A DNA stretch of 64,000 nt from Leifsonia tongyongensis (lineage in GTDB: Bacteria; Actinomycetota; Actinomycetes; Actinomycetales; Microbacteriaceae): NCBI RefSeq assembly GCF_010686705.1, contig NZ_JAAGWY010000001.1:1591914-1655913 (forward strand), read 5' to 3'. A model generated the notes under the pieces. The model searched no databases, was not told where the DNA came from, and saw nothing but the letters and a program-made list of their open reading frames with translations. Shown piece by piece: positions 15,784 through 27,936 of the stretch (the stretch's first letter is position 1; each line of letters starts with the position of its first letter). Both the position numbers and the translations under genes were made by a program.

Positions 15784-16205
15784 CAGAACAGGATGCGCCG
15801 GGTGTACTGCGGTGGACGGAATCCTTGCGAACTCCCTACGGTTGCGACCCGAATGCTAACGACTCGCTGACGTTTCCCGGCGACGGGGGCTCAGCGGCCG
15901 CAGTGCGGCGGCAGGAAGAAGCTGTCGGTCTCGCCGCCGTCGCGGACCAGGCGGTGGCGGTCGGGGTCGACATCGCGAAGGCGTGCCGTAACGATTCGCG
16001 GATGCGCGTTCGTGGTGGGCGCCCGCGGCTCGCGCGGCCTCCGCCGGAGGAAAGGCGTTAGGACTCGGCGCGGAAGCGTATGGGTTCCGTTAGGACGTCG
16101 TTCCGGCCACTCCGCTTCCAGTTAAGTGAGTCCGTGGTTCTGGCAGGGTGCCGGATCCCGCGTCCCGTCGGCCGATGGGCGCGAACCGAGGATGGAGATG
16201 AACCG
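15784..16205. other. 422-bp gap upstream of kdp
   Basis: No intact gene is supported here. The minus strand carries a coding-like remnant (15891 to about 16005, listed separately). I looked for a ydaO-type c-di-AMP riboswitch, which often precedes actinobacterial potassium genes, and did not find its conserved blocks. A kdp promoter must lie in about 16040-16190, but I cannot pick -35/-10 boxes with confidence. Confidence 0.4.
15891..16005 (-). pseudogene. Coding-like C-terminal remnant
   Basis: Reading leftward to the TGA at 15893-15891, the frame encodes a tail containing DVDPDRHRLVRDGG and ETDSFFLPPHCGR. Third positions are almost all G or C and the residue mix is protein-like, but I see no start codon and the frame decays into Arg/Pro-rich sequence above about 16005. 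It looks like the leftover end of a lost gene. I do not recognise the family. Confidence 0.35.
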
Positions 16206-16289
16206 GTGCTGGACATCGTTTGTGTTGTGGGGATACTCGCGCTCGGCGCGATCGTCGCCCTGATCGGCCGGGGGGTGGAGAAGCTGTGA
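16206..16289 (+). CDS. 27-aa membrane micropeptide preceding kdpF
   Basis: GTG at 16206 has GGAG 8 nt upstream and starts a 27-residue peptide that is one hydrophobic helix with a GVEKL end ([21 protein letters not shown] is its last part). Its TGA overlaps the GTG of kdpF by 4 bp, so the two are translationally coupled. Similar short GVEKL/GVERL peptides seem to precede kdpF in other actinobacteria (from memory). It may be a second small Kdp subunit or a translational leader. Confidence 0.6.
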   Translation: MLDIVCVVGILALGAIVALIGRGVEKL

Positions 16290-16375
16290 TCTTCTTCAAT
16301 CTCCTTGCGGCCGTTCTGGCCGTCGCCTCGATCGCGTACCTCGTGTACGCCCTGCTGAAGCCGGAGAAGTTCTGA
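16286..16375 (+). CDS. kdpF: K+-transporting ATPase subunit KdpF
   Basis: This 29-aa single-span peptide begins at the GTG at 16286, has a helix of Leu/Ala/Val and ends [12 protein letters not shown], the classic KdpF tail (YLxxALxxPExF). KdpF stabilises the KdpABC complex in the membrane. kdpA starts 1 nt after its stop. Confidence 0.9.
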   Translation: MIFFNLLAAVLAVASIAYLVYALLKPEKF

Positions 16376-16376
16376 C

Positions 16377-18050
16377 ATGACCGCCTGGTTATTCGTGGCG
16401 CAATTCGCCACCCTCATCCTGCTGCTCGGGTTGACGTACCGCCCACTCGGCGACTACATGGCAGCGACCTTCACGTCGAAGAAGGACCTGAGGATCGAGC
16501 GCGGGTTCTACCGGCTCATCGGCGTCGATTCGAGCGTCGAGCAGAGCTGGCCCGTGTACCTCCGGAGCGTTCTGATCTTCTCCGTGCTCGGTGTCCTCTT
16601 CCTCTACCTGATCCAGCGCATCCAGGAGATCCTGCCGTACTCGCTCGGGTTGCCCGCCATTCCGGAAGGGCTCTCGTTCAACACGGCGATCTCGTTCGTG
16701 ACGAACACCAACTGGCAGTCGTACTCGCCTGAGCTGACCATGGGCTACACGGTCCAGATCGCCGGCCTCGTTGTGCAGAACTTCCTGTCCGCCGCCGTGG
16801 GCGTCGCCGTCGCCATCACGCTGGTGCGTGGCTTCGCCTCGCATCGGACCGGCACGATCGGGAACCTGTGGGTGGATGTGACGCGCGCGACCCTGCGCAT
16901 CCTGCTTCCGCTCTCTGCCGTCTTCGCGATCGTCCTGATCATCGGCGGAGTCGTGCAGAACTTCAACGGTTTCGAACACGTCACCAGCGTGACGGGAGCG
17001 ACCGCCACCATCCCCGGCGGACCTGTCGCGTCGCAGGAGGCGATCAAGCTGCTCGGCAACAATGGTGGCGGCTTCTTCAACGTCAACTCCGCGCATCCGT
17101 TCGAGAACCCGACGGCGTGGACCAACATCGTCGAGATCTTCCTCATGCTGCTCATCCCGTTCGCGCTTCCGCGCACGTTCGGCAAGATGGTCGGCGACAA
17201 CCGGCAGGGCTACGCGATCCTCGGGGCGATGGCCTCGATCTTCGTCGTGTCCCTCGTCGCGCTGACGCTCTTCGAACTGCAGGGCGGCGGAACGGCCACC
17301 CAGGCTGCAGGAGCGGCGCTAGAAGGCAAGGAGCAGCGGTTCGGAATCCTCGGGTCGACACTGTTCGGCACGACGAGCACGCTCACCTCGACCGGAGCGG
17401 TCAACTCGATGCACGACAGCTTCACGCCCCTCGGCGGCATGATGACGTTGCTCAACATGATGACGGGTGAGGTGGCGCCCGGTGGTATCGGCGCCGGCCT
17501 CTACGGAATCCTGGTCATCGCGATCATCTCCGTGTTCCTCGCCGGCCTCATGGTCGGGCGTACCCCGGAGTACCTCGGGAAGAAGATCGGAGCCCGCGAG
17601 ATCAAGCTCGCGAGCCTCTACATCCTCACCACCCCGACGCTCGTGCTCCTCGGCACCGGACTCAGCTTCGCGATCCCTGCCGTCGAACAGAACATCGAGA
17701 AGGTCTCGATCTGGAACCCGGGGCCGCACGGCTTCTCCGAAGTGCTCTACGCCTTCACCTCGGCGGCGAACAACAACGGTTCGGCGTTCGCTGGTCTCAC
17801 CGCGAACACCCCGTGGCTGAACGCGGCACTCGGGACGGTCATGTTCCTCGGACGGTTCGTGCCGATCCTGTTCGTGATCGCGCTCGCCGGCTCCCTCGCG
17901 GCTCAAGAGAAGGTACCGGCCACCGCCGGGACGCTCCCCACGCACCGACCGCTGTTCGTCGCGTTCGTCGTCGGCGTCGTGGTCATCGTCGCAGCACTCA
18001 CGTATTTCCCCGTTCTCGCGCTGGGTCCCCTGGCGGAAGGGCTTCACTAG
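16377..18050 (+). CDS. kdpA: K+-transporting ATPase subunit KdpA
   Basis: The 557-aa, ten-helix channel-like subunit binds and passes K+. It has the expected early [35 protein letters not shown], the D3 loop [16 protein letters not shown] and [14 protein letters not shown] near residues 455-475, which are the four selectivity-filter-like repeats of the SKT superfamily. Its length matches the E. coli protein (557). It is the first large gene of the kdp operon; kdpB follows after 3 nt. Confidence 0.97.
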   Translation: MTAWLFVAQFATLILLLGLTYRPLGDYMAATFTSKKDLRIERGFYRLIGVDSSVEQSWPVYLRSVLIFSVLGVLFLYLIQRIQEILPYSLGLPAIPEGLSFNTAISFVTNTNWQSYSPELTMGYTVQIAGLVVQNFLSAAVGVAVAITLVRGFASHRTGTIGNLWVDVTRATLRILLPLSAVFAIVLIIGGVVQNFNGFEHVTSVTGATATIPGGPVASQEAIKLLGNNGGGFFNVNSAHPFENPTAWTNIVEIFLMLLIPFALPRTFGKMVGDNRQGYAILGAMASIFVVSLVALTLFELQGGGTATQAAGAALEGKEQRFGILGSTLFGTTSTLTSTGAVNSMHDSFTPLGGMMTLLNMMTGEVAPGGIGAGLYGILVIAIISVFLAGLMVGRTPEYLGKKIGAREIKLASLYILTTPTLVLLGTGLSFAIPAVEQNIEKVSIWNPGPHGFSEVLYAFTSAANNNGSAFAGLTANTPWLNAALGTVMFLGRFVPILFVIALAGSLAAQEKVPATAGTLPTHRPLFVAFVVGVVVIVAALTYFPVLALGPLAEGLH

Positions 18051-18053
18051 ACC

Positions 18054-20222
18054 ATGTCCACCATCACCACAACCTCTCCGGCTCCGGAGGGCGCTTCGCC
18101 CAGAAGCCCGAAGTCCGGCCAGAAGGCACCCCAGGGTGCTTTCAGCCTCGGGCAGCTCATCGCCGGCCTCCCAGGAGCGTTCCGCAAACTCAACCCGAAG
18201 GACATGTGGCACAACCCCGTCATGTTCATCGTGGAGGTCGGAGCGGCGCTCACGACCATCCTCGCGATCGCGCAGCCGTTCCTCGGAGCGCAGACCTCGG
18301 GCGGCTCAGCCGTCACGCTCGCCTTCACCTGGGCGATCGCGATCTGGCTCTGGCTGACCGTGCTCTTCGCGACACTCGCCGAGTCTGTCGCCGAAGGGCG
18401 CGGCAAAGCCCAGGCGGCCAGCCTGCGCAAGACGCGCACCACCACCGTCGCCAACCGCGTCTCCGGCTACGACGAGAAGGCGGATGCGGCGGCTGCGAAC
18501 GCGCAGGTGGACCAGGTCGCCTCGGCCGATCTCCGCCTCGGCGATGTGGTCATCGTGTCGGCGGGCGAGCTGATCCCCGGCGACGGCGACATCGTCTGGG
18601 GCATCGCCTCGGTCGACGAGTCGGCGATCACCGGCGAGTCGGCGCCGGTCGTCCGCGAGTCCGGTGGTGACCGCAGTGCCGTCACCGGCGGAACGCGGGT
18701 GCTGTCCGACCGCATCGTTGTCAAGATCACGAGCAAGCCGGGTGAGACGTTCGTCGATCGGATGATCAAGCTGGTCGAGGGCGCCGCGCGCCAGAAGACC
18801 CCGAACGAGATCGCGCTGAACATCCTGCTCGCTGCGCTGACCATCATCTTCGTGGTCGTCGTGCTCGTGCTCGGCCCGACCGCCGGGTTCGCGAACGCCG
18901 CCCCGGGCGTGACAGTGCTGATCGCGCTGCTCGTCTGCCTCATCCCGACCACCATCGGCGCCCTGCTCTCGGCGATCGGCATCGCCGGCATGGATCGCCT
19001 CGTGCAGCACAACGTGCTCGCGATGTCAGGTCGTGCGGTCGAGGCGGCCGGCGACGTGACCACGCTGCTGCTCGACAAGACGGGAACGATCACCTACGGC
19101 AACCGCCAGGCTGCCGAGATCACCCCGGTCACCGGTGTCGCACAGGCCGACGTGGTCAAGGCGGCCGCGCAGGCGTCGCTCAGCGACCCGACACCCGAAG
19201 GCTCGTCCGTCGTGGTGCTCGCCGGAACGCTCGGCTTCACGCAGGTCGGAGAGGTGTCCGGCGAAGTCGTGCCGTTCACGGCCCAGACCCGGATGAGCGG
19301 CGTCGACTTCGCCGACGGCAGCCAGGTCAGGAAGGGCGCGGCCTCGAAAGTCATCGAGTGGGCGCAGGAGTCCGGTCCGATCGCATCGTCGATCCTCAGC
19401 GACCTCGATGAGAAGGTGGACGAGATCTCGAGGGCCGGCGGCACCCCGCTGGCCGTCGCGACGAAATCCGCCACCGGAGCCGCGACCATCCTCGGGGTCA
19501 TCTACCTCAAGGACATCGTCAAGCAGGGGCTCGCGGAACGCTTCGCGGACATGCGCAGGATGGGCATCCGCACCGTCATGATCACGGGCGACAACCCGAT
19601 CACGGCCAAAGCGATCGCCACCGAGGCCGGCGTCGACGACTTCCTCGCCGAAGCCACCCCGGAAGACAAGATGGAGCTGATCCGCAAGGAGCAGCAAGGC
19701 GGCAACCTGGTCGCCATGACCGGTGACGGCACGAACGACGCTCCGGCGCTCGCCCAGGCCGACGTCGGTGTGGCGATGAACACGGGTACGTCGGCGGCGA
19801 AAGAGGCCGGCAACATGGTCGACCTCGACTCCGACCCGACCAAGCTGATCGACATCGTCAGCATCGGCAAGCAGCTCCTGATCACCCGCGGTGCGCTCAC
19901 CACCTTCTCGATCGCCAACGACGTCGCGAAATACTTCGCGATCATCCCGGCAATGTTCGTGGGGGTGTTCCCGGGCCTTCAGGCGATCAACATCATGCAG
20001 CTGCACTCGCCGTCGTCGGCGATCCTGTCCGCGGTCATCTTCAACGCGATCATCATAGTGATCCTGATCCCACTCGCTCTCCGCGGTGTCCGCTATCGCC
20101 CGTCCTCCGCATCCGTGCTGCTGCGCAGCAACCTGCTGATCTACGGCCTCGGCGGAATCATCGCCCCCTTCATCGGAATCAAGCTGATCGACCTCGTCGT
20201 CACCCTGATCCCCGGATTCTAG
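18054..20222 (+). CDS. kdpB: K+-transporting ATPase subunit KdpB
   Basis: This is a 722-aa P-type (P1A) ATPase. The phosphorylated Asp is at residue 341 in [13 protein letters not shown]; the actuator motif [13 protein letters not shown], the hinge [12 protein letters not shown] and [25 protein letters not shown] are present. It is about 40 residues longer than the E. coli protein because of an N-terminal Ser/Pro/Gly-rich tail (residues 1-40). It hydrolyses ATP to drive K+ through KdpA. Confidence 0.97.
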   Translation: MSTITTTSPAPEGASPRSPKSGQKAPQGAFSLGQLIAGLPGAFRKLNPKDMWHNPVMFIVEVGAALTTILAIAQPFLGAQTSGGSAVTLAFTWAIAIWLWLTVLFATLAESVAEGRGKAQAASLRKTRTTTVANRVSGYDEKADAAAANAQVDQVASADLRLGDVVIVSAGELIPGDGDIVWGIASVDESAITGESAPVVRESGGDRSAVTGGTRVLSDRIVVKITSKPGETFVDRMIKLVEGAARQKTPNEIALNILLAALTIIFVVVVLVLGPTAGFANAAPGVTVLIALLVCLIPTTIGALLSAIGIAGMDRLVQHNVLAMSGRAVEAAGDVTTLLLDKTGTITYGNRQAAEITPVTGVAQADVVKAAAQASLSDPTPEGSSVVVLAGTLGFTQVGEVSGEVVPFTAQTRMSGVDFADGSQVRKGAASKVIEWAQESGPIASSILSDLDEKVDEISRAGGTPLAVATKSATGAATILGVIYLKDIVKQGLAERFADMRRMGIRTVMITGDNPITAKAIATEAGVDDFLAEATPEDKMELIRKEQQGGNLVAMTGDGTNDAPALAQADVGVAMNTGTSAAKEAGNMVDLDSDPTKLIDIVSIGKQLLITRGALTTFSIANDVAKYFAIIPAMFVGVFPGLQAINIMQLHSPSSAILSAVIFNAIIIVILIPLALRGVRYRPSSASVLLRSNLLIYGLGGIIAPFIGIKLIDLVVTLIPGF

Positions 20223-20241
20223 AAAACGGAACGGAAACAAC

Positions 20242-20865
20242 ATGAACGCGTCAGCACGCGGAACGGGTCGCCAGATCTGGGTGGCGGTGCGAGCTCTGCT
20301 CATCTTCACCGTCGCCCTCGGCATCGTCTACCCGCTCGTCATCACCGGGATCGGGCAGCTCGTGATACCCGCCCAGTCCAACGGCTCAGCGATCAGCTAC
20401 CAGGGCAAGGTCGTCGGCTCCAGCCTCATCGGGCAGTCGTTCACCGACAAGAAGGGCAACGCTCTGCCCCAGTGGTTCCAGTCGCGGCCCTCTGCGGCCG
20501 GAACGGGATACGACGCCGGGGCATCCAGCGGGAGCAACCTGGGGCCCAACAACCCCGACCTGCTCAAAGCGATCAAAGACCGCAAGGCCGCGATCGAGAA
20601 GCTGGACGGGGTCAGCGCGAGCCAGATCCCGGCTGACGCCCTGACCGCATCCGGGTCGGGACTCGACCCGCACATCTCGTCGGCATACGCCCTCCTGCAG
20701 GTCGATGCCGTCGCGAAGGCGCGCAACATCAGCGCCGACGACGTGAGGAAGCTGGTCGAGTCGCACACCCAGGCGCGCGACCTCGGCTACCTCGGCGAAC
20801 CGACCGTCAACGTCCTGCAACTCAACCTCGCCCTGGCCCAGATGGATCCGGCCGGCAACAAGTAG
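20242..20865 (+). CDS. kdpC: K+-transporting ATPase subunit KdpC
   Basis: The 207-aa product has one N-terminal transmembrane helix (about 13-35) and an outside domain with GSSLIGQSFTD, FQSRPSAAGTGYDAGASSGSNLGPNNPDL, LTASGSGLDPHISSAYALLQ and LGEPTVNVLQLNLAL, all standard KdpC blocks. It acts as the periplasm-side assembly and affinity subunit. kdpD starts 12 nt after its stop. Confidence 0.96.
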   Translation: MNASARGTGRQIWVAVRALLIFTVALGIVYPLVITGIGQLVIPAQSNGSAISYQGKVVGSSLIGQSFTDKKGNALPQWFQSRPSAAGTGYDAGASSGSNLGPNNPDLLKAIKDRKAAIEKLDGVSASQIPADALTASGSGLDPHISSAYALLQVDAVAKARNISADDVRKLVESHTQARDLGYLGEPTVNVLQLNLALAQMDPAGNK

Positions 20866-20877
20866 AACGGGCCTGAG

Positions 20878-23439
20878 ATGGCAGTTCGCGGACGACTCCG
20901 GGTGCTCCTCGGCGCAGCACCCGGAGTGGGCAAGACCTACATGATGCTCGAAGAAGGGCATCGCCTGCGAGACACGGGCAAGGACGTCGCCGTCGCAGTC
21001 GTGGAAACCCACGACCGCGCGGCGACGGCCGCCGTGCTCGACGGGCTCGAACTCATCCCCAGGAAGGCCGTCGAGCATCGCGGCATCAGCCTCACCGAGA
21101 TGGACCTGGATGCGGTGATCGCGCGACACCCGGACATCGCCCTGGTCGACGAGCTCGCCCACACCAACGCGCCGGGTTCGGAGAACGAGAAGCGCTGGCA
21201 GGACGTCGAGGCGATCCTCGCGGCCGGCATCGACGTGATCACGACCGTCAACGTGCAGCACATCGAATCGCTGAACGATGTGGTCGAACAGATCACGGGC
21301 GTTCCGCAGCGCGAGACGGTGCCGGATGCGGTCGTGCGGAGTGCGACGCAGATCGAGGTGGTCGACCTCACGCCGCAATCCCTCCGCGACCGGCTTGCCG
21401 ACGGCGAGGTGTACCCCGCCGGCCGGATCGACGCGGCGCTGTCGAACTACTTCCGCCTCGGCAACCTGACTGCGCTCAGGGAGCTGACGCTCCTGTGGCT
21501 CGCCGACGAGGTCGACAGCTCCCTCCAGCGCTACCGCGCCGAACACGGCATCGACGAGAAGTGGGAGGCGCGGGAACGCGTCGTCGTCGCGCTCACCGGC
21601 GGCCCCGAGGGGGAGACCCTGCTGCGTCGAGGCGCGCGGGTGGCCGCGCGATCCGGCAGCGGCGACCTTCTGGCCGTGCACGTCTCGAGCCAGGACGGGT
21701 TGAGGGAGTCCGACCCTGCGGCGCTCGCAGCGCAGCGCAAGCTCGTCCAGGAACTCGGCGGCACCTACCACCAGGTCGTCGGGACGGACATCCCGGATGC
21801 TCTGGTCGCCTTCGCTCGCGCGAGCAACGCGACGCAGCTGGTGATCGGGGTGTCCCGTCGCAGCCGGCTCACGGCACTGCTCACCGGATCGGGCGTCGGT
21901 GCGACCGTCGTCCGGGAGTCGGGCGACATCGACGTCCACATCGTCTCGCATGCCGCTGCCGGCGGTCGCACCCTTCCGAAGTTCCGTGCAGGTGGCGCCC
22001 TGAGTGTCCGCCGCCGGGTGTACGGCTTCGCGCTGGCCCTCATCGCAGGACCGCTCCTCACGTTGCTCCTGCTGACCATCCGCAGCCCCGACTCGCTGAC
22101 GGCCGACGCGCTCTCGTATCAGCTGCTCGTCGTCGTCGTCGCACTGGTCGGAGGAATCTGGCCCGCCCTGTTCGCCGCCATTCTGTCCGGACTCACGCTC
22201 GACTACGTGTTCGTGGTTCCCTACTACACGCTGACCATCGGCAGGCCGACCCACCTTCTGGCGCTCGCGCTCTACGTCGTGATCGCCGTGCTCGTCAGCG
22301 TCGTCGTCGACCAGGCCGCACGACGATCGCGTGCCGCTGCACGTGCATCCGCCGAATCCGAGCTCCTTGCGACCGTCGCGGGCGGCGTGATCCGTGGCGG
22401 CGACGCGGTTCAGGCGCTGGTCTCCCGCACGCGGGAGGCCTTCGGGCTGACCGCCGTGCGACTGACCGCTGAGGATGCGGTGACGGTAGACGGCGCGATC
22501 CCCGACGGGGACACACCGACGACCACGGTCCCGGTCGGCACGCGAGGCACCCTCGAGCTGTACGGTGACGATCTTCGTGCCGAAGACCGGCGACTGCTCA
22601 CGGTCATCGTCAGCCAGCTGGATGCGGCGCTCGAGCACCTCGACCTCAGCAGCGCAGCCAAAGAAGTAGGACCTCTCGAGGCGAACGATCGTGTGCGGAC
22701 CGCTCTCCTCGCGGCCGTCGGGCATGACCTGCGCCGCCCGCTCGCTGCGGCCACTGCAGCGGTGACGAGCCTTCGCTCAGAGGGGGGGAAGCTCTCGGAG
22801 CGGGACAAGGCCGAACTGCTGGAAACCGCCGAGATCAGCCTCCAGGGCCTGTCGGACCTCCTCACCAACCTGCTCGACGTCAGCCGCGTCCAGGCCGGTG
22901 TGCTCGCGATCACACTCGGACCGGTCGAACTCGACGACATCCTGCCTCCCGTGCTCGACGAGCTCTTCGTCAAGCCGGGCGACGTCATCGTCGACGTGCC
23001 GGCCGACCTTCCGACGGTGAAAGCGGATGCGACCCTGCTGCAGCGCGCGATGGTCAACCTTCTGACCAACGCGTTGCGATTCTCCCCGAAAGGCAAGCCG
23101 CCGCGCGTGAGCGCGAGCGCGTTCGGCGGGAAAGTCGAGATCCGGGTGACCGACTCCGGGCCCGGTGTTCCCGACGAGCGCAAGGAGACGATCTTCTACC
23201 CGTTCCAGCGGATGGGCGACACCGACAACAGCACAGGCGTCGGGCTCGGCCTTGCGCTCACCAAAGGATTCGTCGAAGGCATGGGCGGAACGCTCGAACC
23301 CGAGGACACCCCGGGCGGGGGTCTCACGATGGTCCTCTCGCTCCCTGCCGAAACCGCTGACCCTCAGGGCGAACTCGGCTCGCACGGCGAACCCGACCAG
23401 CACGGCGAACCCGACCAGCACGCCGAAGGGGATGCGTGA
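20878..23439 (+). CDS. kdpD: Potassium sensor histidine kinase KdpD
   Basis: The product is 853 aa. The N-terminal KdpD domain (about 1-210) has Walker A GAAPGVGKT at 12-20 and VDELAHTNAPG. A USP-like domain (about 230-355) follows, then four transmembrane helices (about 380-480), a GAF-like region, the HisKA box with His616 (GHDLRRPLAAA) and the HATPase (VNLLTNALRFSP, VTDSGPGVP, GVGLGLALTKGF). The tail carries a short DNA tandem repeat encoding HGEPDQ twice. It senses low K+ or salt and phosphorylates KdpE. It overlaps kdpE by 8 bp. Confidence 0.96.
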   Translation: MAVRGRLRVLLGAAPGVGKTYMMLEEGHRLRDTGKDVAVAVVETHDRAATAAVLDGLELIPRKAVEHRGISLTEMDLDAVIARHPDIALVDELAHTNAPGSENEKRWQDVEAILAAGIDVITTVNVQHIESLNDVVEQITGVPQRETVPDAVVRSATQIEVVDLTPQSLRDRLADGEVYPAGRIDAALSNYFRLGNLTALRELTLLWLADEVDSSLQRYRAEHGIDEKWEARERVVVALTGGPEGETLLRRGARVAARSGSGDLLAVHVSSQDGLRESDPAALAAQRKLVQELGGTYHQVVGTDIPDALVAFARASNATQLVIGVSRRSRLTALLTGSGVGATVVRESGDIDVHIVSHAAAGGRTLPKFRAGGALSVRRRVYGFALALIAGPLLTLLLLTIRSPDSLTADALSYQLLVVVVALVGGIWPALFAAILSGLTLDYVFVVPYYTLTIGRPTHLLALALYVVIAVLVSVVVDQAARRSRAAARASAESELLATVAGGVIRGGDAVQALVSRTREAFGLTAVRLTAEDAVTVDGAIPDGDTPTTTVPVGTRGTLELYGDDLRAEDRRLLTVIVSQLDAALEHLDLSSAAKEVGPLEANDRVRTALLAAVGHDLRRPLAAATAAVTSLRSEGGKLSERDKAELLETAEISLQGLSDLLTNLLDVSRVQAGVLAITLGPVELDDILPPVLDELFVKPGDVIVDVPADLPTVKADATLLQRAMVNLLTNALRFSPKGKPPRVSASAFGGKVEIRVTDSGPGVPDERKETIFYPFQRMGDTDNSTGVGLGLALTKGFVEGMGGTLEPEDTPGGGLTMVLSLPAETADPQGELGSHGEPDQHGEPDQHAEGDA

Positions 23440-24178
23440 AGTGAAGATCGTGGTGGCGGACGACGACCCGCAGATGCTCGGGGCGCTCCGCATCATCCTC
23501 AGTGCGCACGGCTACGACGTGACGCTGGCCCGCAACGGCAAGGAAGCGCTCGACGCCGTGGTCAGCACCCGGCCCGAGCTGGTGATCCTCGACCTGGGCA
23601 TGCCGCAGCTCAGCGGCACGCAGGTCATCCAGGCGATCCGAGGGTGGAATGCCGTCCCCATCCTCGTCGTCTCCGGGCGCACGGACTCGGCCGACAAAGT
23701 GGGCGCACTCGACGCCGGTGCAGACGACTATGTGAGCAAGCCGTTCGCTGCCGATGAGCTGCTGGCACGAATTCGCGCGCTCACGCGCCGGAGCGTCGGC
23801 TCGGGCGAGGACGCCCCCGTCGTGCGGTTCGGCAACGTCTCGGTCGACCTCGGGGCCAAGATCGCGGTGATCAGCCGCGATGGCGCCGACGTTCCGGTGC
23901 GGCTGACGCCGACCGAATGGCAGATCCTCGAGCTGCTGCTGCGCAACCCCCGCAAACTGATCACCCAGCGCAGCATGCTGACCGACATCAGGGGGCCACA
24001 GCACGTCGGCGACAGCGGATACCTGCGGTTGTACATCGCTCAGCTGCGCAAGAAGCTCGAGCCCGACCCGGCACGCCCGCGCTACATCCTCACCGAGCCG
24101 GGCATGGGGTACCGCTTCCAGCCCGACGCCGCCGGCGCCGGCGGCCCTCCTGGGGGCGGGGCGGCGAATCCGCACTAG
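23432..24178 (+). CDS. kdpE: OmpR-type response regulator KdpE
   Basis: The product is 248 aa from the ATG at 23432; the in-frame GTG at 23441 is an alternative. The receiver has the acidic pocket DDD (10-12), the phosphorylated Asp54 (LVILDLGMPQ) and a Lys in YVSKPFAADEL. The winged-helix output domain has LTPTEWQILELLLRNPRKLITQRSML and a GYRF end. It activates kdpFABC when phosphorylated by KdpD. Gene order after kdpC and kdpD is standard. Confidence 0.95.
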   Translation: MREVKIVVADDDPQMLGALRIILSAHGYDVTLARNGKEALDAVVSTRPELVILDLGMPQLSGTQVIQAIRGWNAVPILVVSGRTDSADKVGALDAGADDYVSKPFAADELLARIRALTRRSVGSGEDAPVVRFGNVSVDLGAKIAVISRDGADVPVRLTPTEWQILELLLRNPRKLITQRSMLTDIRGPQHVGDSGYLRLYIAQLRKKLEPDPARPRYILTEPGMGYRFQPDAAGAGGPPGGGAANPH

Positions 24179-24179
24179 C

Positions 24180-24240
24180 TTCGTCCCAGCGCACGCCGTT
24201 GGACTAGTGCGCTCGAACGGGACGAGTGCGCTCGGACGGA
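24180..24240. repeat. GTGCGCT hairpin family, copy D
   Basis: TCGTCCC-AGCGCAC (24181-24194) pairs with GTGCGCT (24207-24213) and, after a 5-nt bulge, GGGACGA (24219-24225). A second GTGCGCTCGGACGGA unit follows at 24226. It lies at the convergent junction of kdpE and the UvrA-like gene. Related elements are at 27834-27917 and 63611-63676. Confidence 0.75.
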
Positions 24241-24258
24241 ATGCGTGCGGACATGCTG

Positions 24259-26610
<2,352 letters not shown>

Positions 26611-26696
26611 GGCGTTCAGCCTATTGCGGGCCTCTGACGCGGCGCTTCTCGAATCGTGACCTATGCCTTTTCCGCCGTACCGGGCAACATGGTGGA

Positions 26697-27797
26697 GTGA
26701 CGGATCCGCACCGGCTCACCCCGCAGGAGGCGCGCAGGATCGCTGTGCGCGCACAACTGTTCGACGCCGCGCGCCCGGTCGATCTGCTCGACACCGTGCG
26801 GCGGCTGACCGTGATCCAGTACGAACCCACCGCCGCTGTCGCCCCGAGCGCCGATCTCGTCCTCTGGAGCCGGCTCGGCCGGCTGTACCGCCCCGAGCAG
26901 CTGGAGCGTGCGCTCGACGAGCATGTCGTCGTCGAGCTCCGCAGCATGATCAGGGCAGCGCACGACGTCGCCCTCTACCGCGCGGAGATGGCGGCGTGGC
27001 CGGGGGCGGATGCGCACGGCTGGGAGCAGCGCCGAGGTGACTGGCTGCGTTCGAACGACGCGTGTCGCCGCGACATCCTTGAGCGGCTGCGGCACGGTGG
27101 ACCGATGCTCTCGCGCGACCTGCCCGACACGTGCGTGAATCCCTGGCAGTCGAGCGGGTGGAACGACACGCGCAACGTTCCGATGATGCTCGAGCTCATG
27201 GAATGCGCCGGCGAGGTTGCCGTGGCCGGCCGTCTCGGGCGCGAACGACAGTGGGACCTGGCCGCGCGCGTCTACCCGGACGACCCGGCGGTGCCCGAAG
27301 CGGATGCGGTGCGCGAGCGCGACGCGCGCCGGCTGCGGTCGCTGGGCATCGCCCGCGCTCGTGGCCAGGAGACCCCCGTCGAGCCGGTCGGTGTCGGCGA
27401 GGCGGGTGAAGCCGCGGTGATCGAGGGCGTCCGCGGCGTCTGGCGGGTGGATCCCGCACAGCTCGACCGGGGTTTCGAGGGGCGGGTCGCGATCCTGTCG
27501 CCGTTCGACCGCCTCATCTTCGACCGCAAGCGCATGGTCGACCTCTTCGGCTTCGACTACCAGCTCGGCATCTACAAACCGGCAGCGCAGCGCCGTTTCG
27601 GCTTCTACGCGTTGCCGATCCTCGACGGTGATCGGCTCGTCGGCAAGATCGATGCGACCACCGACCTGCCGTCGTCGCTGCTGCGCATCAACCGCATCCA
27701 TGAGGACGAGCCGTTCTCGCCCGCGCTGCGCGACGGGGTGCGCGCCGAACTCGAGGGCCTCGCGGAGATGCTGCGTGTGCAGCTGGAGCTCGGCTGA
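26697..27797 (+). CDS. Winged-helix DNA-binding protein, AlkZ/AlkX (YcaQ)-like
   Basis: This 366-aa protein belongs to the HTH_42 family, whose members include DNA glycosylases that excise crosslinked or alkylated bases. The N-terminus has LLDTVRRLTVIQYEPTAAVAPSADLVLWSRLG and the C-terminus has LSPFDRLIFDRKRMVDLFGFDYQLGIYKP and RRFGFYALPIL...GKIDA, as in the family. The catalytic motif, normally Q-x-Q or Q-x-D, reads Q-Y-E here, so activity is uncertain. It is divergent from the UvrA-like gene (86-bp gap), which suggests a DNA-damage neighbourhood. The start is the GTG at 26697. Confidence 0.75.
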   Translation: MTDPHRLTPQEARRIAVRAQLFDAARPVDLLDTVRRLTVIQYEPTAAVAPSADLVLWSRLGRLYRPEQLERALDEHVVVELRSMIRAAHDVALYRAEMAAWPGADAHGWEQRRGDWLRSNDACRRDILERLRHGGPMLSRDLPDTCVNPWQSSGWNDTRNVPMMLELMECAGEVAVAGRLGRERQWDLAARVYPDDPAVPEADAVRERDARRLRSLGIARARGQETPVEPVGVGEAGEAAVIEGVRGVWRVDPAQLDRGFEGRVAILSPFDRLIFDRKRMVDLFGFDYQLGIYKPAAQRRFGFYALPILDGDRLVGKIDATTDLPSSLLRINRIHEDEPFSPALRDGVRAELEGLAEMLRVQLELG

Positions 27798-27833
27798 AGG
27801 CTCGGACGAGCATCCGGATGGCGTCGCACTAAG

Positions 27834-27917
27834 TACTTTCGAGCGCACTAAGTCGTACGAGTGCGCTCGGAAGGTAGTAGTGCGCTCGGAAGGAAGTAGT
27901 GCGCTCGGACGGAGGTA
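27834..27917. repeat. GTGCGCT hairpin family, copy E (tandem units)
   Basis: Three head-to-tail 19-bp units, GTGCGCTCGGAAGGTAGTA at 27861-27879, 27880-27898 and 27899-27917 (the last two diverge slightly), are preceded by one inverted copy TACTTTCGAGCGCACTAAG (27834-27852). It lies at the convergent junction between the winged-helix gene (ends 27797) and the reductase-like gene (ends 27937). Confidence 0.85.
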
Positions 27918-27936
27918 GCGCGCACAGCGGCCGCGG

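Noticed and set aside
15784..16205. c-di-AMP (ydaO) riboswitch upstream of kdp
   Set aside because: I looked for its conserved blocks and found none in this gap.
20386..22725. 779-aa frame antisense to kdpC/kdpD
   Set aside because: No family pattern, shadow composition; kdpC and kdpD are unambiguous on the other strand.
27861..27917. CRISPR array
   Set aside because: Units are contiguous 19-mers without spacers and no cas genes are in the window; better read as tandem hairpin arms.
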